From: Actinophytocola sp963729115
GTDB taxonomy: Bacteria > Actinomycetota > Actinomycetes > Mycobacteriales > Pseudonocardiaceae
Direction of reading: 5' to 3'
NCBI GenBank assembly: GCA_963729115.1
Contig: CAVSMR010000027.1
Location: 693,976 to 757,975, forward strand
Length of the DNA: 64,000 bases
Each line of letters begins with the position of its first letter. The stretch's first letter is position 1. The notes below the pieces were generated by a model. That model searched no databases. It worked only from the letters and a program-made list of their open reading frames with translations, and was not told the DNA's origin. Positions 36,492-46,676 of this stretch are shown one piece after another. The position numbers and the translations under genes were made by a program.

Positions 36492-39400
36492 CAGGAGTCC
36501 TCGGCGCGCAGGAACGAGCGGAGCGCCCGCGCCACGAGGTCCGCGAGCCGCTCGATGCTCGCGCGGTCGTGAAGGTTCTTGCTGAAGCGGAAGGCGAGGC
36601 CCAGTTCGCCGCCGGAGATGCCGGCGTTGACGACGAGGCGGTGCATCCGCGCGAGCCTCGGCATCGGCCAGAGGTCCTCGACCGGCGAGCCGAGCAGCGG
36701 TGACTCGTCGGAGAGCTGCTCGATCTCGCCCCAGTTGCTCAGCAGGATGTCGGGCTCGCCCAGTGGGGCGAGCGCGTCGGCCACCGCCGGTTGCCCGCCG
36801 AGGTAGCGAAGCAGTCCGAACCCGAGCCCGCCGCGCGGCATGGCCCTGACCTGCTCGGCGACCTGTCGAGGAGCGCACGTGTCCCCTCGGCCGACGGCAG
36901 TTCGAGCAGCCGCGGCGCGGTCATCGAGAAGCGTCCGATCGCACGGGACAGGTCCAGTTCGTCCCCGCCCAGCTCACGGCCGCGGGCCACGAGGTCGAGC
37001 AGGACCGAGGTCTGGCCCGACCAGTCGGCGAAGCCGCGGAGCATGGCCGCGAGCAGCGCGTCGTTCACCGACAGGCCGTACTCACGCGGCATCCGCCGGC
37101 GCAGCTCGGTGGTTTCCGCGGCGGCGAGCCCCACGGAAACGGTGTCCTCCGAGGACATGCAGTTGTCCCCGTCGGCGTGGTCGAGCGGCAACCGCGGGAT
37201 CGGCCGTGCGGCGAGCGCGGTCCAGTACGCGATGTCCGCATCGAGCTCCGTGGAGTGCCCGAGCGTGTCGAGGTTGCGTGCCCACGACGCGAACGACGCC
37301 GTCGGCGGTTCGAGCACGGGCTCGCGTCCGGCGGCGAGAGCCGCGTAGCTCTCCTCGAGGTCCGCCAGCAGCACGCCCCACGAACTGTTGTCCATCAGCT
37401 GGTGGTGGACGATCGCGACGAGCCGGTCCGGCCTGCCGGACCCGAACCGCACCAGCGCGACGTGCAGCAGCGGCCCGTTGGTGTAGTCCAGCTTGCGGTG
37501 CAACGTCCGGTCGAGCCGTCCGAACGCGACGTCCTGATCGGACGGTTCGAGTGCGGAGAGGTCGACACTCGTGAACGGCGGACGTTCGAAGGGTTCCTGG
37601 ACCTGTACCCGGTATCGCCCCCGGTCGCGCGGGAAGCTGATGCGCAGCGACTCGTGGTGGACGACCACACCCGCCACCGCACGCTCGACGAGCGCCGGGT
37701 CGAGCGACTCGGCCGGCTCGAACGTGAACACGTGCGTGTACAGGTGCTTGTCCGCGAAGTCCCGCTGCAGGAAAGCATGGTGCGACGGCACGAGCGGGAT
37801 CGTCGCCGGGGCCACCGGCACCGCCGCCACCGTGTCGGCCGCCGCAGTCGTCGCGACCGTCGCGAGCTCGGCGATGGTGGGGTTGGCGATGAACTGTGCG
37901 GGTGTGATGGTGAAGCCGGCCTTGCGTGCGCGGTCCACGACGCGGATCACGTGCAGGGAGTCCCCGCCGAGTGCGAAGAAGTCGTCCGTCACGCCCACGG
38001 TGGGCAGCCGCAGCACCTCGCGCCAGATCGCCGCGAGCGTGTCGCGGGCGAGTTTGTCGGGATCCGCGATCACGGCGAGCTCGGCGATGGTGGGGTTGGC
38101 GATGAACTGTGCGGGTGTGATGGTGAAGCCGGCCTTGCGTGCGCGGTCCACGACGCGGATCACGTGCAGGGAGTCCCCGCCGAGTGCGAAGAAGTCGTCC
38201 GTCACGCCCACGGTGGGCAGCCGCAGCACCTCGCGCCAGATCGCGGCGAGGGCACCCTCGACCCGGCCGTGCGAGGCGGAGTCCGGCTCGGTCCCGGCCC
38301 GCGCTGTCGCCACCGGTACCTCCCGCAGTGCGGCCCGGTCGAGCTTGCCGTTTGGCAGTCTCGGCAGCTCGTCGACGAGAGCGAGCGTCGGGACCATGTA
38401 GTCGGGCAGCCGTGTCCTGAGTGCGGCGGCCAAGACCGTCGCCGTCGCGGCACCGTCCATCCGCGGTACGACGTAGCCCACGAGTCGACGCTCGTCCGCG
38501 CCCTCCTCCACGCAGAGCACCGCACACTCGCGGACACCCTCGAGCGTCGAGAGCACGGCCGCGACCTCATCCGGCTCGACCCGGTGGCCGCGGATCTTCA
38601 CCTGGTCGCCGATGCGGCCGAGGAACTCCACCTTGCCGCTCGCGAGGAACCGTCCGCGATCGCCGGTGCGGTACAGCCGGCTGCCCGGCGGACCAAACGG
38701 GTCGGGAACGAAGCGCTCCGCGGTGAGCGCCGGGTCGCCGAGGTAGCCGCGCGCGAGGCTGGCGCCGCCGACGACGATCTCTCCGGGCTGGCCGAGCGGA
38801 ACCGAGCACAGCGCCTCGTCGACGACGTGCACCCGGGTGCCGGCGATCGGGCGCCCGAGCGGCACGACCACACCGCGCCCCTCGCGCTGCCAGGAAACCG
38901 GCGCCGCGGCGACGATGCCCGTGGTCTCGGTCTGCCCGTACATGTTCACCAGGCGCGGTGCCCGCGGCGCGCCGCGGACAGCCTCCGGCAGGTCCGCCAG
39001 CAACGGCTCGCTCGCGGTGAGCACCACCTGGGGTCGCCAGTCGCCGGCACGCGTGAGCGCCGGCTCGACCACGCGCAGGTAGGACGGCACGAGATCCAGC
39101 ACATGCACGCCGTGTTCGGCGGCGTACGCGAGCAGCCGGTCCGGATCGGCGAGGTGCTCCCGCCGGGCGATGACCACCTGACCGCCGAGCGCGAGCGGCA
39201 CCGCCAGCTGCCGGACAGACGACGAGAACGCGAACGACGCGGTGTGCAGGAACACCGGCTCGTCGGGCAGCTCCAGCGCGGCGGGCAGTGCCGAGAGGTA
39301 CGCGGCGAGGCTGCGGTGGGTGATCACCACGCCCTTCGGCTGCCCCTTGGTGCCGGACGTGTAGACGACGTACGCCGGATGGTCGGGCAGGGGAGCCGGC

Positions 39401-42400
39401 ACCCGCTCGGCACGTGGCTCGTCGGCCGCGCCCGACACGATGTCCGACACGATGAGCAGTTCCGGCCCGGACGGAACCGACGCGGCGAGGTCCCGGGAGG
39501 TCAGCACGACCGCGGGGGCGGCGTCGGCCACGATCGCCAACACGCGCTCCACGGGATACGCGGGATCGAGCGGCACGTACGCACCGCCCGCCTCGAGGAC
39601 CGCGAGCACCGCGACCACCAGGTCGGCACCGCGTTCGAGGAAGACGCCGACCAGGGTCTCGGGTCCGACGCCGCGAGCGGCGAGCACCCGCGCGAGGTCG
39701 CTCGCCCGACCGCGCAGCTCGCCGTAGGTGAGCGTCACGCCGTCCGTCGTCACGGCCGCGGCGTCGGGCCGCCGGTCCGCCTGCTCATGAAAGCGCCGCA
39801 CGAAGGTGTGCTCGTCGGCGCCGAGCCCGAGCGGCGTTCCGGAGCTCAGCGCCTCGACCCGCGCACGCTCACCCGCCGTCTGGATGTCCACACCGAACAC
39901 CCGTTGCGCCGGATCGCGCACCAGCCGCTCGAACAGGGCCTCGTACCTGGCCATCAGCGCGGCAACCGAGTCGGCGTCGAACAGGTCCGTGCTGTACTCG
40001 ACGTACCCCTCAAGTCCGGCGTCGGTCTCCCACATGTCCACGACGAGGTCGAACCGCGCGGTGCGCTGTTCGTTTTCGAGGATCGTGAGGGTCAGTCCGT
40101 CGCCGGGGTCGGGGTCGCCGCTCGGCTGGTTCTGCAGCGCGAATCGAACCTGGAACAGCGGCGAATGGCTGAGGCTGCGCTCCGGTGCGACGGCGTCGAC
40201 CACCATCTCGAACGGGACGTCCTGGTTGGCGTACGCGTCGTGCGCCGCCTCCCTGACCCGCCGCAGCACGTCGACGAACGCCGGGTCACCCGACAGGTCC
40301 ACGCGCAGCGCCAGCGTGTTGGCGAAGAAGCCGACGAGCCGCTCCAGCTCGGTCATCGTCCGGCCGGCGATCGGCGTGCCGACGACGACGTCACGCTGCC
40401 CGCTGGTATGCGCGAGGAGCACGTCGAACCCGGCGAGCAACACCATGAAGAGGGACACCCCTTCGCGGCGGCCGAGATCGGCGATCGCGCCGGAGAGCTC
40501 GCGGGGCCAGGTCATCTCGTGCCGCGCACCGCGGAACGTCTGCGCCGCGGGACGTGGCCGGTCCGTCGGCAGCTCCAGGGTCGGCACGCCGGCGAGCTGT
40601 TCGGTCCAGTAGCCCAACTGCGTCTCCAGCTCCCCACCCTCCAGCCAGGAGCGCTGCCAGCACGTGTAGTCGACGTAGGTGAAAGGCAGCGAGTCCAACG
40701 GGGACGAGGCGCCCTGTGCGAACGTGCGGTACAGCGCCACCAGCTCGTCCACGACGATCGACACCGACCAGCCGTCGGAGACCGCGTGGTGCAACGTCAT
40801 GAGCAACGCGTGCGCACTCGGTCCGAGCCGCACGAGGGTGCCCCGCAGCAGCGGCCCGCGCGCGAGGTCGAACGGTGTGCGGGCCTCCTCGTCAACGAGC
40901 GTGTCGAGTCGCCGGACCGGGTCCGGCTCGTCCCCGAGGTCCAGCTCGGCGAAGGGCACCTCGTCGGCGGGCAGGACGTCCTGCACGGGATCGCCGTCGA
41001 TCGCCGGGAAGCGGGTCCGCAGACTGTCGTGGCGCTCCCACAGAGCCGCGAAAGCCGCGCGGAACGCGTCGCGGTCGAGCTCGCCGTCGAACCGGAGGGC
41101 GATCGGCACGTTGTAGAACGAACCGTCCTCCGCGAGCCGGTCGAGGAAGTAGAGCCGGCCCTGCGCGTAGGACAGCGGAGCAGGGGAGCTGCGTTGCGCG
41201 GGCACGATCGCGGGACGTGTCGGCTTGCCGCGGAGATCCTCGATGCGGACGGCCAGGTCCGCGAGCGACGAAGCCTGGAAGAACACCCGCAGCGGAAGAT
41301 CGATGCCGAGCGCGTCACGCAGCCGGGCCACCGCGCGGGTGGCGAGCAGCGAGTGACCACCCAGCTTGAGGAAGCTCGCGTCACGGCTGACCGCGGGCAC
41401 GCCGAGGATCTCCGCCCACACGTCCGCGATCGTCACTTCGAGCGCCGTCGCGGGGGCGATGTAGACGGCGTTCTCCGCGTCGGGGTCCGTACCGGGGCGG
41501 GGGAGCGCGCGCCGGTCGACGTGACCGTCCGGGTCGAGCGGCAGGGCGTCCAGCGTCACGATGGACGAGGGCACCAGGTAGTCGGGCAGCTCGCGACGAA
41601 GCGCGGTGCGCAAGTCGGTGTCCGGGGCGGGGCCGGCCAGGGTGACGTAGCCGGTCAGCTCGCCGTCGCGGGACACGACCACGGCCTGCCGCACGGCGGG
41701 GAGTCGGGTCAGCGCGGCCTCGGCCTCCGCGGGATCGGCGCGACGGCCGTCCACCGTCAGCGCGCCGTCGACGCGGCCGAGGAACTCCAGATCGCCGGTC
41801 GAGCTGATCCGGACGAGATCGCCGGTGCGGAACAGGCGGGCGCCGGCGGCCGGTGCGAACGGGTCCGGCACCAGTCGCGCCGCGGTCCGGCCGGGCAGGT
41901 TCCGGAACTCGCGGGGAACCCCGGCACCACCGACGTACAGCTCCCCGGCCATGCCGCGCGCGACCGGAGTCATCTCCGGGTCGAGGACGTAGAGCCGGGT
42001 ACCGCCACCGGGCCGGCGGATCGGCGCTGACCCGAGCGAGTCGAGCAGCGCGTCCGCCATGTCCATGCGACGAGCCGCGACCTGGCTCGCGAGCCCTCGG
42101 TGGGTGACGACGAGGCCTTCCGGCCGCCCGGTCACCCCCGACTCGTAGCGCAACACGGCGATGGCGTCCGGCTGCGGCGGCACCTCGGAACCCGTCGCGG
42201 CCTCCGGGCCCGGCTCGTCGGTCAGGACGACGCGGGCGACGCCGGTGGGCAGCGCGGCCGCGTGCGCCCGGTCCGTGACCACGATTCGGGCGCCCGCGTC
42301 GACCAGCACGTACTCGAGGCGGGCGGTGGGGTCGGCCACGTCGAGCGGCACGCACACGCCGCCGGTCTTCAGGGTCGCGAGCGCCGCGACCGCGGCTTCG

Positions 42401-44082
42401 GCATCGCGCTCGAGGAGTAGTCCGATGTGGTCGTGTGGGCCGACTCCCTCGTGACGCAGCCGCGCGGCGAGCCGGGCCGCCCGCCGGTCCAGTTCGGCGA
42501 GACGCGGATCGTGATGTGCCGCGGACTCGACCAGCTGCACCGTGTTCACGTCGCCGGGGCCTGGCTCGTCCGAGCGGTTCCAGTCCGCGACGACCTCGCG
42601 CAGCTCGGTGTCGGAGACGAACCGGGCGTGCCCGATCCGGGTGTCCGGTGCTCCGGTGAGCCTGTCGAGCAGCAGGCCGAGATGGTCCGCCAGCCGGGCC
42701 GCGCTCGACTCCTCGAACAGGTCCGCCGCATACTCGAGGCTGCCGTGCAGCTCGTCGTCGGCGCCGGGCCACAGCTCCAACGTCAGGTCGTACTTCGAGG
42801 CCCCGGTGTGGTGGTCGATCGACGTGACCCGTAGCTCGCCGATCTGGAGGTCCAGCGTCGGATCGTCCGTCATCGCGAAGCTGACCTGGGCGATCGGTGC
42901 GTGGCCCAGACTGCGTGGCGGATCGACCGCTTCGACGACCCGCTCGAACGGCACCGCGCTGCGCCCCAGGCCCTCGTGGGCGAGGTCTCGCGTGCGGCCG
43001 ACCAGCTCGCGGAAGGTGGGGGAGCCGGAAGTGTCGACACGCAAGGCGATCGAGTTGGTGAAGAAGCCGACCATGGTCTCCAGCTCGGCGTGCGGCCGAT
43101 TGGCCACCGGCGTCGCCACACAGAACTCGTCCTGGGCCGTGTAGCGGGACAGCAGGGCCCCGAAACCGGCCAGCAGCACCATGTACGGCGTCGCACGCTC
43201 CTCGCGGGCGAGTGCCTGCACCGCCTTCCAGCTTCCCGGCGGCAGTGCGAACCGGTGGCTCCCGCCGCGGAAGCTCTGCGTCGCGGGCCTCGGCCGGTCG
43301 AGCGGAAGGTCGATCACCGCGGGCGCGCCGCGAAGCGCCTCGCGCCAGTAGGTCAGCGCCTCGGCCACCTCCGTTGCGCGGGCCGGCTGCGCCTCCCAGG
43401 CGGCGAAGTCGGCGTACTGGAGCGGCAGCGGCTCGAGATCCGGGTCGGCGCCGATCATGGCGGCGCGGTAGCGGGCGAGCAGTTCGTCGACCAGGATGCC
43501 CATCGACAGCCCGTCGCAGACACTGTGGTGCAGCGTGAGGACGAGGACGTGGTCGGCGGCCCCGTTGCGGAACAGTCGCGTTCGTACGAGCGGGCCGTGC
43601 CCGAGCGAGAACGGCCGCGCCGCCTCGGTTTCCAGAGCCGCTTCGAGGGAGACGTCACCATCGAGCAGCGTGGGCGCGAGGTCGACGTCGATGGCGGGCG
43701 CGATCCGCTGCACGGGAGTGTCACCCCGCGATGGGAAGGTGGTTCGCAGGGACTCGTGCCGGTCGTACAGTTCGCGCACCGCGCTGGTGAGGACGTCGTG
43801 GCGTAGCGGACCGATGAGGCGCAGGGCGATCGACAGGTTGAACATCGCGCTGCCGGGACTGAGCTGGTCCATGAACCACAGTCGGCGTTGCGCGGAGGAC
43901 AACGGGATCTCGGTGTCGCGTGACACGGGGACGATCGACTCGTCGGGCTGCACCCGCCGGCGGGCCAGACGCTTCTCGAACAGCGCTCTCTTGGCCGGGG
44001 ACATGGTGTCCAGGCGCGCCTGCGATGCCGCTGTGCGACGTGCGCGGGCCTGCTCGCCGGCTTCGGGGCTGCTGGTGGTCAT
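36491..44082 (-). CDS. NRPS-A: C-(decayed A)-T-C-A-T-T-E-like, one frameshift
   Basis: About 2530 aa, the first NRPS of the operon. C1 (50-480, HHSVCDG) may be a starter C domain. The first A domain (510-840) is broken: core A3 reads YESGVTGRPEG, the A4-A5 block with YGPTE is deleted at about residue 675, and the A10 lysine is lost (PDGHVDRR). T at about 909; C2 intact (HHAVSDG). A2 (1400-1900) lacks the amino-binding Asp: pocket S-S-R-D-L-A-M-G-I. Two T domains in tandem (about 1946-2002 and 2017-2073) are identical in DNA. The last domain is epimerase-like (HHQLMDNSSW about 2228; PRGGLGFGLLRYL) but has VARGRE for EGHGRE. A one-base loss at about 36868 splits the frame before RAMPRGGL. The start overlaps MbtH 2 as ATGA. 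Confidence 0.85.
37862..38244. repeat. Tandem 170-bp identical repeat encoding duplicated T domains
   Basis: 37862-38031 and 38075-38244 read identically over 170 bases with a period of 213 bases (71 codons). Each copy encodes the core of a carrier domain including GGDSLHVI. The absence of synonymous differences means a recent duplication, gene conversion or an assembly artefact. Confidence 0.9.
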
Positions 44083-44309
44083 CGGGCCGATTCCTGGCGC
44101 GTCCCGGCCAGATGCGCCACGAGGCTGCGCGGGCGCATGTCGGTCCAGTTCGCGGTGACGAACTCGAGGCACGAGGCACGGTCGGCCGCGCCGTGGACAG
44201 TCGTCCAGCCGGCCGGCACGGTCACGAGCTCCGGCCACAGGGAATGCTGTCCCTCATCGTTCACGACAACGAGAAAACGACCATTTGGATCATCGAACGG
44301 ATTCGACAT
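44079..44309 (-). CDS. mbtH: MbtH-like protein 2, first gene of the NRPS operon
   Basis: 76 aa with NDEGQHSLWPE, PAGWTTVHG, CLEFVTANW and TDMRPRSL. The ATG at 44309 has GAGG just upstream; a TTG 9 bases earlier is less likely. It overlaps NRPS-A by ATGA, and probably chaperones its A domains. It differs clearly from MbtH 1, so the two may serve different A domains. Confidence 0.92.
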   Translation of the reverse strand: MSNPFDDPNGRFLVVVNDEGQHSLWPELVTVPAGWTTVHGAADRASCLEFVTANWTDMRPRSLVAHLAGTRQESAR

Positions 44310-44729
44310 GAGCCTCAACTCTTACCGGTTCTGAATATTATTTCCGTATGGGTCATGCGCCGGCGTCGCGAGACATCGGCTCGATGTTCAGGCGCATGCG
44401 GACGCGTTTCTACAACACGTCCTGTTGTGCCGTTCCAGTGATTATCTGGCCCGCGAGCGGTCGAGAAACACCAGCTCAGCCAGGTGGTCGGCAAGACACA
44501 GGCCGTGACGAACAATCGTGAATTTCCCCCGTTTCCCCCTACTTTCCCCTCAACCCCATGAACGCGTCGGGCAAATTTCCGATGCGTGCTTCGCCACCGT
44601 AGCCTCATTCGCACAGTGGCGGCAATGAATATGCAAAACCGGACGTAGACGGCCGCCCAGTTCCCGCAAAGAGGAAGGGTGGTCGGTGTGGCTACATCGA
44701 GGCTAAGTCGCGGATAACTGAACCTGGTC
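44310..44729. promoter_or_regulatory. Upstream region of the NRPS operon
   Basis: About 420 bp without a convincing gene, AT-richer than its surroundings. On the minus strand a TAATAT at 44340-44335 could be the -10 box of the operon, 26 bp before the MbtH start; no good -35 is visible. Three TTTCCCC heptamers (44523, 44532, 44543; GGGGAAA on the operon strand) are 9 and 11 bases apart, a pattern like activator half-sites. Confidence 0.4.
44412..44428. promoter_or_regulatory. 17-bp palindrome, candidate operator
   Basis: ACAACA-CGTCC-TGTTGT has perfect 6-bp arms about 75 bp upstream of the putative -10 of the NRPS operon. The size suits a dimeric regulator of TetR type. No regulator gene is recognised nearby. 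Confidence 0.4.
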
Positions 44730-45401
44730 AGGGCCAGGTCGGCGGCGCGGTGCGCGACCGCGACGGGGGCCGTGGAGATGTACGGCTCTTCGGAGATGGC
44801 GGCCCTGGACAGCAGGGGGTGTCCATGCAGAGCGTCCTGCTCACCGCGTTCTGCGCCACGATGGCGCGACGCCTGCTACAGGACCGGGTTCTCATCGCGC
44901 TCATGGCGGGAAACCGCGTCGACCCCAGGATGGAGACCTGGTCAGCTCGGTCAACCATCTCGTCCCGATGCTCTTCAATCGGACGGTCGCCGACGACCTC
45001 AGCTCGCTCGCGCGGCACACCCACCTGCGCGCACTCCGCTCCTACCGGCACGGGAGCTTCGATGTCGACGAAGCGTCGGAAGTGGCCGCCCCTACGGGAT
45101 CAACGGGCTCGGCGAGGGTTTCGGCTCCGTCTTCAGCTTCCTGCCGGGCAGGCCGCCAGCGGACCTCGCCCCCCGTGGCGAAGGCCCCGACGCCTGGCAC
45201 GTCGACGTTCGCTCAGACGGACGGCCACTGCCATTTCCACTGTATTTCCAGATCGGCTACACCGACGGTCTCTGGTGCCGCATCACCGTCCGGCGGGACC
45301 AGAAGGCCTCGGAAGGCGACGTTTTCGTCAGAGACATCACGGGGTTTCTCGAGGAGTTCCACGCCATGCTGACGGAGGAAATCCGAGCGGTGGCGGGGTG
45401 A
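44730..45401 (+). pseudogene. Condensation-domain-like protein, C-terminal part, frameshifted
   Basis: Three frames must be joined to read a continuous protein: VSMQSVLLTAFCATMARRLL and MAGNRVDPR, then (shift at about 44936) VSSVNHLVPMLFNRTVADDL and LRSYRHGSFDVDEA, then (shift at about 45092) YGINGLGEGFGSVFSFLPG to the TGA at 45399. This is the second half of an NRPS C-domain fold of the stand-alone type. The HHxxxDG half is missing. It reads away from the NRPS operon and is probably a discarded cluster gene. Confidence 0.65.
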
Positions 45402-45432
45402 GCTCGTAGGAGGCCAGGCCTCCGGGCCATCT

Positions 45433-45592
45433 CCTCCCCATCGTGCCGGCGCGGCTCCTGGCCGAGTTGAAGCGGCCGGACCGTGGCTGGAGCGCGGTCG
45501 TGGTGGGGGAGGGCACGCGCTGTTGGTTCGGCAGCCAGTTCTCGATCATCGCACCGCGCTTCGCCGCGTACGGGGTGGACCTGTGCAGTTGA
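45433..45592 (+). other. Coding-like relic, unrecognised
   Basis: The frame LLPIVPARLLAELKRPDRG ... VVVGEGTRCWFGS ... IIAPRFAAYGVDLCS reads like real protein up to a TGA at 45590, but it has no start or ribosome site. I cannot name it. It lies between the C-domain pseudogene and a recombinase scrap, so it is most likely another leftover. A GGAGGCC-A-GGCCTCC hairpin (45409-45423) precedes it. Confidence 0.35.
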
Positions 45593-45689
45593 GACCTTCA
45601 CCGAAGCGCACCTGTTGCGTCGGACCAAGACGGCCGGAGGACTGCCCAGCGCCCGTAGGCCGAGCGTGGCGGACGAGCGGACGAACGCA

Positions 45690-45800
45690 AGGCGCGAGCA
45701 TTCGGAAAGGCGTCTACTACCGGTGCATCGCGCGCCCGGCTCGGCCGCGTTGATGGATCATCCGACGACGGTCAACCTTCGTGAGGAACGACCCCGGCCG
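45690..45800 (+). pseudogene. Serine recombinase zinc-ribbon fragment
   Basis: QGASIRKGVYYRCIAR, then after a frameshift APGSAALMDHPTTVNLREE. This is the same segment as 9400-9520 in the fragment at 9 kb, roughly 70% similar in DNA, with a 7-base deletion relative to it. Only about 35 residues survive. Confidence 0.65.
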
Positions 45801-45818
45801 GTCCCGGACGGCAGTCCG

Positions 45819-46676
45819 TCAACTTTCGTACCGGACGAGAAACGAGTCCATCGCGCAGGTCGAGTTCTCGCCGAACAGGTCGCAGTAGTGGGTGTCCAGC
45901 GCGTAGCGGCCGGGATGGGCGGTCACGAGGTCGAGCAGCTCGCCACGCTTGGTGATGCTGTCCTCGACGACGAAGTAGTCCCCGGGCTCCAGCAGCCCGT
46001 GCACGGTCGACAGGACCTCGGCGATGTTGACGTGTGCGTCTTCGATGACCAGCCACGGGTGTGCCAGGCCGGCGGAGAACTCGGCCGTGAGGAACGTGCC
46101 GATCCGGCAGATGTCAAGCCGATGGAACTCGATGCGGGGGTCGGACACCTCCGGTTGTTCGCGGTCTATCGAAAGAATTCGGGGCCGCGACGGCAGCGGG
46201 GCGCACACGTCGGCCAGCCAGGACGCGCTCGCCCCGGTGCCCGAGCCGAGCTCGATGATCGTCGCCGGCTTCAGCTCGTGCAGGAGCATGGGATAGGCGG
46301 CCAGATCGTAGACCGTCTTGAAGATTGCGTGGCCGTTCCAGGTGAGGTGCCGCAGCGCGCCCTGGCTCGCCGTGTACGCCGCCCACGGCACGGCCATGCT
46401 GCGCAGCACCTCCTTGGTACTGCGGCGAAGTCTGGGCTCCGGATCCTGGAACCGGTCGCCGCCCGCCAGCTCGACGAACGACCGCAACGTGCCTTCGGCC
46501 GCCGACGGCGCCGCATCCTGGGCGGGCTCACCGTCGCGATTCTCGAGTGCCTTGATCGCTGCCCGAACGTAGTTGTCGTAGAAGGTGGGAATGCCGTGCT
46601 GGCCGGCCAGCCGGGCGGCCAGCAGCTCACGCGCGCGGGGCAGGTCGGCCTCGTTGTCGTGTGGTGCGGTGGTCAT
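45819..46676 (-). CDS. CmcI-like SAM-dependent methyltransferase
   Basis: 285 aa. The Rossmann motif IIELGSGTGASASWLAD (about residue 147), acidic SIDREQ after strand 2, VIEDAHVNIAEVL, and GDYFVVEDS are those of the CmcI/cephalosporin-hydroxylase methyltransferase family (PF04989-like). These enzymes methylate hydroxyls on antibiotics and sugars. The gene is last of a three-gene operon, with an ATGA overlap to the JmjC gene. It could O-methylate a hydroxyl made by the P450 or a JmjC protein on the RiPP. Confidence 0.82.
   Translation of the reverse strand: MTTAPHDNEADLPRARELLAARLAGQHGIPTFYDNYVRAAIKALENRDGEPAQDAAPSAAEGTLRSFVELAGGDRFQDPEPRLRRSTKEVLRSMAVPWAAYTASQGALRHLTWNGHAIFKTVYDLAAYPMLLHELKPATIIELGSGTGASASWLADVCAPLPSRPRILSIDREQPEVSDPRIEFHRLDICRIGTFLTAEFSAGLAHPWLVIEDAHVNIAEVLSTVHGLLEPGDYFVVEDSITKRGELLDLVTAHPGRYALDTHYCDLFGENSTCAMDSFLVRYES

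Noticed and set aside
9400..45790. Recombinase segments at 9.4 and 45.7 kb as att-like direct repeats of an integrated element
   Set aside because: They are only about 70% alike and are coding remnants, not short identical att cores.
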